NCBI GenBank assembly: GCA_018907035.1
Contig: JACCIC010000022.1
Coordinates: forward strand, 2,487,501 to 2,551,500
Reading direction: 5' to 3'
Length of the DNA: 64,000 nt
Source: Sycobia sp. Sy_11
Lineage: Eukaryota > Arthropoda > Insecta > Hymenoptera > Epichrysomallidae
The translations under genes were made by a program, and so were the position numbers. Positions 39,010-51,070 of this stretch are shown here, in pieces. The notes under the pieces are model-generated. The model saw nothing but the letters and a program-made list of their open reading frames with translations. It did not search any database and was not told the DNA's origin. The first letter of the stretch is position 1, and every line of letters starts with the position of its first letter.

Positions 39010-40865
39010 ATGCTATACCATTTATTTTTCATTGTCTACGGAAGGCAACATTCACAAAGCTATACGATAACCAAGTCAGTTGGTTATTCATTAAATTACT
39101 CTAAAATGCGAAGATGTTGCTTAGCTTGATCTCATAACAGTTTTGTTAAATTATATGCTGTTGAATTAGCCTAAGTTGGAAAATCTCAAACTGGGTTAAC
39201 ATATTTATCATGATTATGAACTAGTAAGTGTATGCATTTATAAATGATTGCCAAGCCTTCGGATAATTTTTCTCACTTGGTTTGCACTCGACTGATTTTA
39301 TCCTGTAACCGGAGAGAATGTTAATTCACTATATATACTTCGCAAACTTCAGATAAGGAATGAACTGTATTATTGCTTTAATTTTCTTTTAAACACGAGC
39401 CATTCATTGTGCAATAGGCGACAGGTGGATATTTTCAACACTGCTTGTTGAAATACATTTTGCAGATATTAAATTTTGCAGTTATTACTATTCTAGATCA
39501 AAGTTGAATTATTGATGGTCAAAGGTGTGTCAAAAGTGTGGCTCAGAGGTGTGTGCTTTCCTTATCATACCTTCAAAATTAAAATTCTCTAATTTAATTA
39601 TAATTTAAATGTTAAACCATTTTCTTCTTGTTATTTATAATAGTTATTAAAAGTATTAGGTAGATACTTTAATTATAATATAGCATTAGACGGGCATTAA
39701 AATCCCTTCTTTAAAATAAATATATGTCGCGAGATTTTTCTCTGTTGTAAAAATATATAAAGTAATAATAAAAATTCACACTCAGCAGCGTCGATTTTTA
39801 CCAATTTGTTTGTCAAGTCTTTTAACAATCACAGTCTGCTGTGAAATATTGAGAAAATTTCAAATATACAATCTTTACTATGGACGTTCTTCTGATCATA
39901 CGCAGTTATATTTTAACCAAATTCAATATAAAAATTCAATAAATGACAGTCATTAGCATGAAGAATTATAAGATACTTTCTTTTGCAAAATGCTATAATA
40001 CAATTTTCAAATTAAAAATTCATGTCATTTTATGTGAGCAATAAATGTATTAAAATTAAATATTTATATCGATGATTTCATAAAACATGATTTTTAAATT
40101 TAAATGAAGTATTGTAATCAAATGTTCAAACTGATGCTTCAGAATTGCCTTTTGCATCGATATATAGATTCGGCAGCTGACAATACTGTAGGATATACTG
40201 TTCAATTCTTATGTATTATGATAATCAATCCAGCGTGTGTTAGTAGCGTTTAAACCAAACGATTTATACCAAAAAGAAAAATCAATTATCATTAGTAAAG
40301 ATTTTTCTAGGTCAAGTAATGGCACTATCGCACAAACCCCTGTGAAACGGTGCGCGCGCGATGATGTTTTATTTGCGATGCAGTCTCATTGTCCAATAAA
40401 TTCCGGAAAAACAGTCAGTAATCACTGAGAGTCTCCCACCCATTGTATCGCGTAATATATAATAAAAAAAAGCTTCTTCAGTAACTTCTAACCATAAAAC
40501 AACTGTTTAACGTTTTAGGTGTTACAAATCATTGCGTTTATAACGCTGTACTTTATTCACAAAAGTGTTTCCAGGAACTATGTACTTTTGATTTTAAAAT
40601 ATTACTTTTTATATATGCAGTGCATTACTTAGTTGTGACAAGGATCCAGAATTATTCATAACCATAGATCTGCATAACTGTAACACCAATGGAAAAGAAT
40701 ATGTTTTTTATAAATACAAGCGTAGAATATTATAGCATAAGTACATACAATCAATTGATTAATTCAATTTATATGTTAAAAGAACGTTAACCACAAGGTA
40801 ATTTGTCAAGTACTTACTTCTGTTTTTCTTGATTTCGACGAATAGTTTTTATGTAATAATTTATA

Positions 40866-40909
<44 letters not shown>

Positions 40910-41925
40910 ACACTATCATACACAAAAATATCTGATAAATAGTCTTTATAAACATTTTCTTAAACTAATTCTATATTAACAAGCTTCAATTCTTTCTTTA
41001 AAAGAAAAATGATAATCCATTAAAATGTATAAAAAATGTAACAGATTCGATGCCAAATTGAATAAGAAAATTAAGATACTCTATTGTTAAGAAATAATTC
41101 AGTACTTTCATACAATTATGAAATAAAAAAGTTATTTAAAATGATAAACTTTATTATAAGAATTATCTTGATAATAGAAAATGGTCTGACAACGAAATGT
41201 AGTATGTATGTTCCTATACCTGTTTTGAGTTGTTGAATGTAAATCTACCATAAAAATAAAGGGGCCCGGTTGTCTGTTTTCGAGCAAAATTAAAATAATT
41301 CTTCAATGGTTCTATAATTACAACACGAATAATAAATCTCATAGAGACAAAAAAAGAAATACAAAATTTATAACATTCTTCTGCAGCTATCCTATATAAC
41401 TTCTATATATTTGACCATGATCTGATCCGAAATGATATTTTAAAATCAAGATCATGTAAAAATTTCAATCTTTTTCAATTACATAGCATAAAAAGTAATA
41501 GGCACATGTACAAGCTTAACCATTTCCAGATTGTTTTGTGAATGACGGAGAAAGATAAAACAAGTTCAATTTTCGCTATATAAAATAACTTTTATTATAA
41601 ACTATATTAGCTCAAAGTTGTGAAATTGCTAATTACGTTTATTAATCTATCTAATTCCGCATTTAAAAGTTTTTAATTTAAAACATTTAGTTTAGTTTAA
41701 TGTTAATATTACAGTTAATTTAAAAAATTAAAGAATTTATAAGCCTATTTTTTACCCCTTGTTCTATTTAAAACATCTGTGTTGTCAAATCCGTTGTACA
41801 ATTGTACAATTGCAGTTATACCCATGATATGAAATGAGAATTTATACAATTGTAATTTGCTTCTACTGTTTCATTTCATCCTTTATTTACAAAAAAAGTC
41901 ATAGACTTTTTTTTTCATTAATAAA
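39010..41925. other. AT-rich DNA, no gene seen
   Basis: Apart from a TA microsatellite at 40,868-40,902, nothing is supportable. Confidence 0.55.
40868..40902. repeat. (TA)n microsatellite
   Basis: About 17 TA units. Confidence 0.95.
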
Positions 41926-41930
41926 TTAAT

Positions 41931-41943
41931 GATTTATTTATGG
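41931..41943 (+). repeat. LINE target-site duplication, left copy
   Basis: GATTTATTTATGG, identical to 44,426-44,438 directly after the A-tail. Confidence 0.9.
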
Positions 41944-44425
41944 AGTCACGTTTGAGCTACCGTTCGAGTAAGACGTGTTTACATTTGCGTAGAAGTTTGA
42001 TTCGGTTTACTTTGGATACGGTAAATTCCTTAGAATAAAAGTGAATATAGTGACACGGGTGTTTTTGGAGTTTAGCTCCCAAATCGTTTAGATCTTCCCG
42101 TGCAACAAAGCAGAAACTTTCAATTACCTCTAACTAAGGGGCAAGTGCATTTATTCCAAAATGGCCATTCAAGTAACCTTAAATTAACCAAAAGTATCTT
42201 ATGCAAAAGTCTGTAGCATGGTGGAATGCTCAATGCGGTCAAATAAAACGGTTTAGAACTGATGCATTTAAGAAATTTAATCAAAGCGGAGATTTAAAGG
42301 ATTTAATTTCATACAAAAAGACTGTCATATTAGTAAAAGACGTTCAAAAAAGTAAAAACGCTCATTTCAAAAAGTTTGCAGAGCCGATAAGTTCCTCTAA
42401 AGAAAGCATTAGCTATGTATGGACAAAATATAAAATATTAAAAGACAAATGGGTTAAAATAACACCTAATCACTCACCTGAGAACCATCAAAACCATGAA
42501 AAAATAATAACTGCATTGAAAAGAATTAGCCCGTCATGGGAATGTACGAATCCATCCTATATTCCACCCTATATTGAAAATGAATTTTTCGAAACTCCCT
42601 GCGATTATGTAGAGTTTAATGCGGCTCTTGTTCAAAAAAATGAGAAATCATCTCCAGACCTAGTCGGAATAGATAATGAAATTCTTAAAAAACTTCTAAT
42701 TAAATATCAACTTCTTCTTCTTGATATTTATAATGAGATGTTTGCAACTAATAAGTACCTGACACCTGGAAAAAATAATTTATTCATTTCATTAAAAAAC
42801 CCGATAGCTGTAGTGTACGTCCAATTGCTTTAACATCTTGTCTCTGCAAGCTATTTCAATCTCTTATAAAACAAAGATTACTATGGTGGTGCGAATCAAA
42901 TAAAATATTGCCACAAAATCAGTCTGGATTTAGTTTAGGTAAATCGTATGTTGACAATCTTATTAATTTGAGTGTACCTGTCAATGAAACTCTCAAAACA
43001 CAAACATTCGATAGCAGCATTTTTAGATGTTTCAGAAGCTTTTGGCAGTGTTAACTGCGATATCTTAATCCAAAAGTCGGCTGAAATAAGATGCTCAAAA
43101 AATGACTTTTTTTCATCAAATTTTGAACACAAGAAAGAATAATTTACACTGATATCCTACGAGAAAGTTACCAAACCGCAAATAAAGGCGTCGCTCAAGG
43201 CGGAGTACTCAGTCCATTACTCTATATCATATACGTTAACGATATTTTTAACAATATCCCTAAGAACATTATAATCTCTCAATTTGCAGACGACATCACT
43301 GTCTACTCTAAATTTTCTCCTCTAATAAATGTATAAATACAATCGAAAAAGCAGTTAATAATATAAGTAAAAATCTATATGATTTAGGGCTGGATCTTGC
43401 TCCCCTAAAGACCGTACTATTGCATTTTAATGATAAGAATATAAATCCCGATTCAATCGCAATTAAAGTTGATAGATTTGTTGTAAAATCAAGTGCCACC
43501 GCAAAATTTCTTGGAATAATCTTCGATTACAAATTGTCATTTGTTCATCAGATTAATAAATTAGAGAAAAAATATATAAAAGTTCTGTCTATTATAAAAT
43601 ACTTACGGACTACTTGGTGCGGCGCAGAGCCTCATACACTTATTACATTATACAAGAGTCTTGTTCGCTCTCAAATAGAATACGGAAGGTTCATTTATTT
43701 TTCTCATCAAAAAATTTACAAAAACAAAATAGAAAAATTACAGTTTACAGCGATAAGAGCTTCCTTAGGACTTCGTAATAGCACTCCAGCAAATATATTA
43801 CTCTCTGAATCTAAGCTTGCCTATCTAAAAGAACGCATAAGGTTCTTGTGTAACTATTTTATCAGTAAAATACTTGTAGACGAAAATTCTATTACACGAA
43901 GTACTTTAAAAAGATATACTAAAGTATATCTTTTTATATAAAAGATTTTTATATAAAAAATATATAAAAAAAAGTATAATGGAAAGATTAAATTACTAAA
44001 CTCGTGTCTTCAAGAACTTATAAGATTCGATGACTGAAAACAAAATCCTTATAATTTATAGAACCACCACTATCGCACAGTAATTTCTAGTATCGACGTT
44101 AATTTAAGCATACGAGGACAGCTCACTTCTGCCGATCCAAATCGATTTTGCTTTACAGACTCCAAACTCAAATTTTCTCATTTTCTCTAATTGCCAAAGT
44201 GTTTTAACTAGCCTTAAATTTACGAAATTTAGAGCTAAACTTAATCTGCATATCTTAGGCATTAAAAAAATACAATTAATTTTGTTCTAAAAACAAGTAC
44301 AATTTCACGTAAATTAAAACTATAATGTATTAAACTATTATTATGTACTGTATAGCTAAATAAGTCTGCAAGACTTATATAAAACTGCAAGACCTCAATA
44401 TGTTTATTAAAAAAAAAAAAAAAAA
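41944..44425 (+). mobile_element. decayed LINE with perfect target duplication
   Basis: A 2.48-kb non-LTR element flanked by a perfect 13-bp duplication and ending in about 17 As (44,409-44,425). The first 170 bp have no coding match and could be the true 5' UTR. The ORF1 and endonuclease regions are absent, so the copy is internally deleted or was rearranged on insertion. The rest is a decayed reverse transcriptase. It is more AT-rich than the Jockey-type copy at 22-26 kb and belongs to a different lineage. Confidence 0.85.
42133..43970 (+). pseudogene. LINE reverse transcriptase, frameshifted
   Basis: Relic of an ORF2 polyprotein. Order of recognisable pieces: SVAWWNAQC near 42,212; a segment of about 200 residues to 42,833; after a frameshift in an A-run near 42,797, CSVRPIALTSCLCKLFQ; then QNQSGFSLGKSYVDNL; AAFLDVSEAF (the first catalytic Asp is kept); after more frameshifts, GVAQGGVLSPLLYIIYVNDI and SQFADDITVYSK (catalytic FADD at about 43,285); then a thumb region with TAKFLGIIFDYKLSF (43,501). 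The C-terminal part fades near 43,950. Several frameshifts and stops make it non-functional. The clade is uncertain: the motifs fit the I/Jockey group in a broad sense. Confidence 0.85.
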
Positions 44426-44438
44426 GATTTATTTATGG
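44426..44438 (+). repeat. LINE target-site duplication, right copy
   Basis: GATTTATTTATGG immediately after the A-tail, identical to 41,931-41,943. Confidence 0.9.
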
Positions 44439-44439
44439 C

Positions 44440-45085
44440 TTCAGTGATATTTAAACAACTATGATTCGTTGAAGTTATTCAAGCCCCATAGTTTCGCTTA
44501 GGTATTTTACTTTCTAATGTCACTTTAAAATGTTTGATGAGATTCAAATTTAATAACATTTTATTATATGTTTTAACAATTATGTTTTTTAGTATTACAT
44601 AAGTAATTGAAAAAATATTTAAGAAAATTGTGTTATAATTATCACTTACATACACATCTAAATGGTAATTACTTCAACCGCGATGAAAAATAATAAAATT
44701 TTATTTTTGAAAATGAAGAGCATTGCTCAGAAAATAAATCAATTTAGCGGAAGTTAAATTTTACTCTTACCTGTGTAAAATGTATATTGAAGTCGTTATC
44801 ATGATCAAATGAAAATCCAAAATAATCAAAAATTTTTTTGATAATAAACAGAAATTTCTCTAACTACTATTGAAAATGAATGTTTAGTGGTTAAATTTAA
44901 TATGAAAATATAATTCAATGTAAGCGTTTCAATATAATAGCAGGAAATATATCGATCTCGAATATAAAAGCAAAATTTATCTACAACATAAAAACTACAC
45001 TAAAACTGATAATGTAATTTTCAGAATAAGAAAATATACAGAATGGTTGGTAATTTTTCAAAATTATAATAAAAATTTATATAAG
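44440..45085. other. AT-rich DNA, no gene seen
   Basis: No supportable feature. Confidence 0.5.
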
Positions 45086-45089
45086 AGCC

Positions 45090-45132
45090 TACAGAACCCC
45101 TCATGTAGATACGGTCCTTTGTGTCAGAACCG
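45090..45132 (+). repeat. short motif shared with 61,155-61,197
   Basis: TACAGAACCCCTCATGTAGA followed by TACGGTCCTTTGT, nearly identical to the second site (a few differences in over 33 bp, then AGAACC in both). It lies in the same orientation and, in both cases, about 70-100 bp before a CpG-rich island. It may be a dispersed repeat fragment or a conserved regulatory element. Confidence 0.6.
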
Positions 45133-45229
45133 CGCCTTAATCCTGCAACGATCCATCTAAAAAATTACACAGCTTGAAACTGTAAGCGCATGTGTGTGCT
45201 ATATTTTTAATTGAATATCTTCCATTTTC

Positions 45230-45860
45230 TTTCAGCTCTCGATAACACAACACGGTGCACGCATCAGCTTCGAACATATATATATACTAACCTACTATTA
45301 TTCACGATGAATCAGAAGGCACGCGGATTATTACTGCGAGTCCGCGCGCCACTCAAGGCTGCGATGTCTGCCTGCTGCACTATATATTAATACAACTCGT
45401 TGCAGTATTGGTTTATGTATACAGGTATCAGGTTTGTATACGCCATGCGATAATCTCCATGAATTGTTGAAATGCTCAATATAATCAGCTTTAATTCTTA
45501 TATATTAGAGCAACGCGCCTCTCGTGCGAATGGAGCCCCGCACGTATTCGCATTATCACTAGGCCCTCCCCTCGGCGTGATTGCATGATCACGCGCGCGA
45601 ATAGATATGGGTTGGGAGTAGGGAAAGTTGCGTTGGAAAGGAAATAGAGAAAGAGAGAGAGAAAAAATGACAGGATAGAGCTGGTATTTGTGAAAGGTCA
45701 CCTTTTTGCCATGGCATCGTGCTCGCACCGCAGCCAAGTCCGTTGGAAGGCGCGCGAGGGTCGTCCTTGCCCCCCCCTCTCCCAGTGTCGATATATACCG
45801 AGTCGATGGGGACTGCAGCGGTGCGCGTTTGCTCGTATGTATTTAATCCATGATTTATTC
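45230..45860. promoter_or_regulatory. CpG-rich island
   Basis: A GC-enriched block with many CpGs (45,300-45,370, 45,510-45,600, 45,720-45,830). Short overlapping frames show no domain. It could be a promoter region or non-coding exon of an unseen gene. Confidence 0.35.
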
Positions 45861-46400
45861 GCTTTTCACTGCACGTACAATAATTTTTATCCGTTTATTT
45901 CGTGGTAGAAGTGCTTGATACGGACAAGTGTATAGCGTTGGTCACGAGCATCCATATGGTCGTTGTGATATATTTCAATCTTTTCAAACGTTCACAACCT
46001 GTTTGTATTCATTTAATATCAACAGGTGTAGAAGCTTTCAAATCGATGAGAAACATACGATTAGTTCCTCTTAGGATCCGCTCATGTTACTACTTGAATC
46101 CTTATGAATATATTTATTTGATGCTGTACTATACAATGTTTTATTAATAATAAAATTATAAACCTATGAATAAGCAGATAAGGAAATAATATAATACAAC
46201 TAGCATCCCTCGTTTCGGCTTCGCCCGAGATAATAATTTAACCGATTTCATAAACAATTCAATAATATGTAAGTAAAAAGACTCTATATATAAAAATCTA
46301 TTTTACTATAAACATTTGATCGTAATTTATCTACCGTCGCTTCTGTATAAAAAGCTGCTTCAATGTAGCGTCCACTTCAAAAAGTTGATATTTTGCCAAC

Positions 46401-46403
<3 letters not shown>

Positions 46404-46451
<48 letters not shown>
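46404..46451. repeat. (TA)n microsatellite in Helitron copy 2
   Basis: About 23 TA units, absent from copy 1 at the matching place. Confidence 0.95.
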
Positions 46452-46453
<2 letters not shown>

Positions 46454-46631
46454 GTCGAGGTTGTTTGTAAAGAACTCTTTGTTTTGTTCAAACTATAAAA
46501 AACATAGTCTATTGTTACAATTCTGAAGTTAATATAATGTATAAAAATAAAAATATAATTTGTCGTCACAAACTATATTCAGTATGATTTGGCATATAGA
46601 ACCATTTTATAAGAGAAGGAGAAAGAAAGAC

Positions 46632-46691
46632 GCAGAGAGAGAGACAGACAGAGAGAAAGAGAGAGAGAGAGAGACAGAGAGACAGAGAGAA

Positions 46692-46725
<34 letters not shown>

Positions 46726-46731
46726 GCAGAT
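46632..46731. repeat. (GA)n microsatellite in Helitron copy 2
   Basis: An imperfect GA tract equivalent to the long TC tract of copy 1. Confidence 0.9.
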
Positions 46732-47302
46732 TTTCCTACGTAAGAGAAAATAAAATTTACAAAATCAAAAGATATCCATAAAGTGTGAGAGTAGTGTGAG
46801 ATTAACCTGGAGAATAAAAAGGGTAATACCGACTAACGTCACACCTTCTTTAGGATACGAATCCCAAAGTTGCATATGAACATTCGTTTGAGCTGGCCTG
46901 GTATTAATACTTTAAGCGGACTACTTTGAGTTGATATTCGTGATTCAGTAGTTCAGTAGTTTTTTCGGTTCTCGTGTACAAACCAAAATACGCTTTCTCT
47001 TTATAAATTAAAAGTATGAGTATAATATGATATGATATGATACGATATTAACAATAATCAGTGGTTTTTCTAAGATAAGTGTGAGAATCTCATGTGCATT
47101 TGTCAGCACAGCGACTATACCAGTGTATAAGAAAAGTCCATATCTTAGAAAGTGGATTGTCACTTATATCAAGAATATTTTAAATTTCCATTTCATGCGA
47201 AAGAATAAATCACTCTCTAAAGGTGAAATATTTCACATGTACAATATGCGTAATTACAAAATCTTCTTATTTATAAAAATATAGTAGAGGTAACTGACGC
47301 AT

Positions 47303-47385
47303 TCGTCGAGTGTCAGGAGCACACCTCTGAAAATCAGCAAGGTTAAGTAGCATTCACCGTGTCCATTACTTACGGCTGACTCATT
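47303..47385 (+). pseudogene. possible 5S rRNA-like relic
   Basis: The stretch AAAATCAGCAAGGTTAAGTA with GTGTCCATTACTTACGGCTGAC resembles the middle and 3' part of eukaryotic 5S rRNA, where GATCxCCxAxGTTAAG is followed by GxTxxGTACTTGGATGGxTGAC. The 5' part and the terminal stem are not convincing, and several conserved bases differ. It may be a 5S pseudogene or a 5S-derived SINE fragment, or a chance likeness. Confidence 0.3.
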
Positions 47386-47827
47386 GTTTATAGATTAGAT
47401 GTTTTTACACACAACCATACGAGAGGAAGGTATGAGACTCACAAATGCGGTATCCGAGCCTATGGAATGTGACACGGATACAAAATTCGAGCAGTTTCAA
47501 TGCAGCGAGTTCTCCTAATCGGCATTTATTCCACTGGGTTTGACAATAGCTTTCCTCCACTTCACAGGCAGAACCCTAGGTAAATACGACGTGAATGGGG
47601 TAAATTCAGAATTACGTTAAGTTAGTTCGAAAGACGCGGAACAGATAAGGAAAAATGCTCAAGTTGAATATATATGTAAAAATATTTAAATAATGTATAC
47701 ATGGAATAAATAAAAATACATTTTAAGTAAAGGTAAATACTCGAATTCTACATCTTACTTGTTAAAAACTTTAAAAATGATGACAATAAATCTAATAATA
47801 CCTCATATATTTTATATAATGAATATA

Positions 47828-48974
47828 TTAGGTTGTCAAATATCTCCCCTCCGCTTTTTTGCTCTTCATTCAATGCTTTATAAAAAGTGTTACAGTGGTC
47901 GGATTTACTTCAAATATGCACCGTTTTGTTCGATAATTTGTTTCCATCTAGACGGCAACTTCATAATACCCTTCTCGTAGAAACCCCTCTCCTTATTTGC
48001 GAAGAACTCGGACAGCCACTTTTCACAAGCCTCTTTTGAGTCCAACTTTCTACCACTAAGGGCGTTCGACATGGACAGGAACAGGTGGTAATCACTTGGC
48101 GCTATGTCCGGGCTATATGGTGGATGCGATAAAACCTCCCATCCGAACTCCCGTAGCTTCTGACGAGTCATCAACGAAGTGTGTAGTCTGGCGTTGTCCT
48201 GATGTCTTCCAATCCCACCAAACACACAGCAAAACCTTCCTGGCCGTCAATCCTAGCTTGGCCACTGTTTGGGATGGTCCACCGACTTTGAACCACGACC
48301 GCTTTCTATTGATATTGTCGTATGTGATCCATTTTTCGTCGCCAGTCACCATCCGCTTCAAAAATGAGTTCGTTCCATTTCAGGAGCACGTCGCAGGCGT
48401 TGATTCAGTCCAGAAGGTTTCTTCGCGTTAACTCATGCGGCATCCAAACATCAAGCTTTTTTTGTACCCAGCCTTCTGCAGATGGTTTAAAATGGTTTGG
48501 TGATTAACGCTCATCTCCTGGGCGATATTACAAGATGCTAAATGCCGATCTATCTCTATAAATTCCAAGATTTGATCGGTATTCGTCGTCGCAGGTCTTC
48601 CGCCGGCTGGCTTATCCATAGTGTCGTTTTCACCGGCTCTGAGTCGTTGAAACCATTCCTTTACGGTTCGAAGTAATAGCGTACCATTCCCCAAAACATC
48701 ATTAACCTAACGGAACATTTCTCTAGTGGATTTGCCTTTGATGAAGGAAAACTTTGCAATAGCGTGAATTTCGGCGTTAGTGAACTCAATGTTGAAACGT
48801 CTGTAACTTTTGAACGCAATATCCAAACTAATCATGCATAGCGTCGCTTTGTACCTTATGTCAAGACTTTTCAAATGATGTATAGTTTTAACAGATACAA
48901 GCTCTGTAGCGCTTTCTACATAGCCGCGAAATTCATAAGATAAAAAGGCGGAAGGGAGATATTTGACAACCTAA
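47828..48974 (-). mobile_element. mariner, internally deleted, minus strand
   Basis: 1,147 bp with TA on both sides (47,826-47,827 and 48,975-48,976). The inverted repeats are nearly perfect for about 32 bp: TTAGGTTGTCAAATATCTCC then CCTCCGC at one end and CTTCCGCC at the other, followed by a T-run. It is about 140 bp shorter than a full-length mariner, which agrees with a missing stretch in the transposase. The repeats and protein differ from the 27.7-kb element, so it is a separate lineage. Confidence 0.92.
47905..48835 (-). pseudogene. mariner transposase, broken
   Basis: Transposase relic read from an ATG at 48,835. After about 40 codons a TAG interrupts the frame (MFR, stop, VNDVLGNG). 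Helix-turn-helix pieces follow (TVKEWFQRLRAG, then HLASCNIAQEMSVNHQTILN), and after a frameshift the first catalytic block KRMVTGDEKWITYDN. After CVWWDW about 45 residues are missing. The frame resumes with HQDNARLHTS (second Asp) and YSPDIAPSDYHLF (third Asp), then RGFYEKGIMKLPSRW and a normal C-terminus ending at 47,905. All three aspartates survive, but the stop, the frameshift and the deletion make it inactive. Intact ends mean it could still be moved by a related transposase. Confidence 0.9.
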
Positions 48975-49689
48975 TATACAAAAAGCAACAAGTTACTGTC
49001 AGACATAGTGATAAATAAATGACTAACATCATATCAATTACTATTGCCATTTTATATATAATCATAATATTCGAAATCATTCTTAGATCCGTCATTTAAA
49101 ATCATAGGGCCATAGCTTGAGTAAATCTAGGCACATTTGATTCGAAATTGTGAATTGCAGCATCGCAATTTTTCATTAAAAAAGATTTTTTATAGAAAAA
49201 TAAAAGTTTCTTGTAAATAGGTTTTTTAACTATAGAAATAAATAAAAAGTTTGGCATCTGGCATCAAAAATGAACATATGGATGTAGTGAGAAAAGAAGC
49301 AGATACGGCTAGACTTAGCAAATTATCAAGGTGCTAGTTCGCAACCTCAATATAATATTGGAAACCCTTAGCCCATTCATAGGCAAATTTTCTCGTGCGC
49401 ACGAGGAAGAAGTTGCTCATTTCATTAGAACACACTTTCTTTGTCATTCGGAGGTCGGAATAGTGGAGATATGGGTCTGCACAACGATTGCAATGATAAC
49501 GTCGAATGGTATATTGATAGCAATTGGCTAATAACTGAGGTAATGCCACAGCGAAGATCAGTTGGGCGGAAAAATCCTTTAGTTTGATCAACTCACCGGA
49601 ACAGGATGGGATCGTTTCGATCTTTCTAAAGAAAACTGGAGCATGCATCATAAGACATTTGATTAAATTGTTTAGAACGGTCCAATTTA

Positions 49690-49743
49690 TAAGAAACGTG
49701 AAATTGACTGTGAAATTCTGTGAAATTCTGTGAAATTCTGGGA
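49690..49743. repeat. short tandem repeat of 10 bp
   Basis: TGTGAAATTC occurs three times in tandem near 49,709-49,738. It lies in anonymous sequence. Confidence 0.7.
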
Positions 49744-49959
49744 GACTGATGGATACATAAATTTGGAACGACGCCCTGGGAAGCCATTCCTACCTGCTCA
49801 TTCGACGGAGATAGCTCTTCAACGGGCTGTCTCGCTCATTCAAGACATTGAAGGTAAAGGGATTTGATTTAGGTATCTTTTGGACATTGACTATTCGCCT
49901 AATTACGCCTCCAGCTAAATAAAAATCTGCCATATATTTAATAATAGAGATCTAATCTT

Positions 49960-51070
49960 TACAAAAGGAGATGTGATGGTTTGGTTACCTAGAGATTGAG
50001 GCTCTTTTCTCACTATTGTGGTTCTGGGTCTTGAACGACTTTTTACATCGCCTCAACGAAGGAGGTTGTCGAGCTATAGGCTACACAGATAATCTTCTCA
50101 TCATAATGCGCGATCCGCTTCTGGACCTGTTCCAAATGCACACTAAGGAGCAATAGCTCAAAGTCGTTGAAGGCTCGTGTATTGAAACAGGACTTTCAAT
50201 GAAACCTTGTAAGAGTGAAGTGTTAAACTTAACGAAAAAGTAGAAATGGATAAACCCTAAGATTCTTAAGGCTAATAGTTAACAATTAGGTTAAGCTGAT
50301 CGGGCTGAGTATTTTGTGATAATTTTGGATAAAAAGCTGAATTAGATTTATCAACTGGAACAACAATGCATTTCAGCCGTTTGGATATTTAGAAGGTTCA
50401 TAGAGCGAAACATAGGAGTTAAATCAGTAAAATTATGTGTATATACAAAGCCGTTCTTAAGTTCGAATTTACGTATGCAGCCTTGGCATGGATGCCAGAG
50501 ATAAATTATCGAAGTTTGAAAAAATATTGGAATCAATCAGGTCCTTGTGCTGAGAAGTATCACAGGGCTAATAGGACAATATCCACTATGGCCCTGGAAG
50601 TATTACTCGGAGTGGAGATATTGGGATTGATAATTGAGAAGGAAGCTTCAACAGGGGGATAAATCCTTGGTAAGTTGTATATAGCATTAAAAATTCATTT
50701 TTGGAAACCGAACGCCACCGTCCTCGTGATTTACAACTCTGACTTACAAACGGACTCCGCGCGCTCAGGAAGAGAGGTGGGGTTATTATTTATAGAAAGA
50801 ACAAGTACATGCAAATACTATATAGGTTAGGACGCCATGTTACCACTTTACAGGTGGAATTAGCAGCTATTTATTTTATTATTCAGAAATGCGGAAAGCT
50901 GAGAATATGTGGTAAGGTCTAAATCTGCGTAAATAGTGAATAAGCTTTGATGATCTACTCCAGGCTACAACATCTTCGCGGTCGATTTCATAGTGCTTGG
51001 AGGTTCTGAATCGACTGGCAGAATGGCATAAGTACTTTAGATTCTCTCCAAGATCTGGATTATACAAACA
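49960..51070 (+). pseudogene. decayed LINE with reverse transcriptase and RNase H remains
   Basis: Relic of the C-terminal half of a LINE polyprotein. Pieces in order: VLNDFLHRLNEGG and IGYTDNLLIIM (the YADD box changed to YTDN, near 50,090); SMKPCKSEV; AEYFVIILDKKLN; a thumb segment ending KFEFTYAALAWMP near 50,490; ALEVLLGVEILGLIIEKEA near 50,600. It ends with an RNase H-like stretch beginning VLVIYNSDLQTDSARSG near 50,730 and TTLQVELAAIYFIIQKC near 50,850. Stops and frameshifts are frequent. The presence of RNase H separates it from the Jockey-type and R1-like copies. The region between 49,000 and 49,960 has no firm assignment. Confidence 0.7.

Larger units (their letters stand above)
46200..47045 (-). 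mobile_element. non-autonomous Helitron, copy 2
   Basis: 846 bp on the minus strand. It starts TCGTATCATATC (47,045 downward) after an A and ends with the hairpin CTCGGGCGAAGCCGA and CTAG at 46,203-46,200 before a T, with no target duplication. It matches copy 1 at both ends and through the block with GTAGTCCGCTTAAAGTATTA, then continues without interruption where copy 1 has the LINE. It lacks copy 1's minisatellite and about 150 bp of the 5' part, and has gained a (TA)n tract. Non-coding. Confidence 0.85.

Noticed and set aside
49331..49651. Overlapping frames of 66 and 105 residues on opposite strands, one with a CNRCADPYLHY segment
   Set aside because: No known family matches, and the neighbouring sequence is decayed LINE. 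A zinc-finger reading was considered but not supported.
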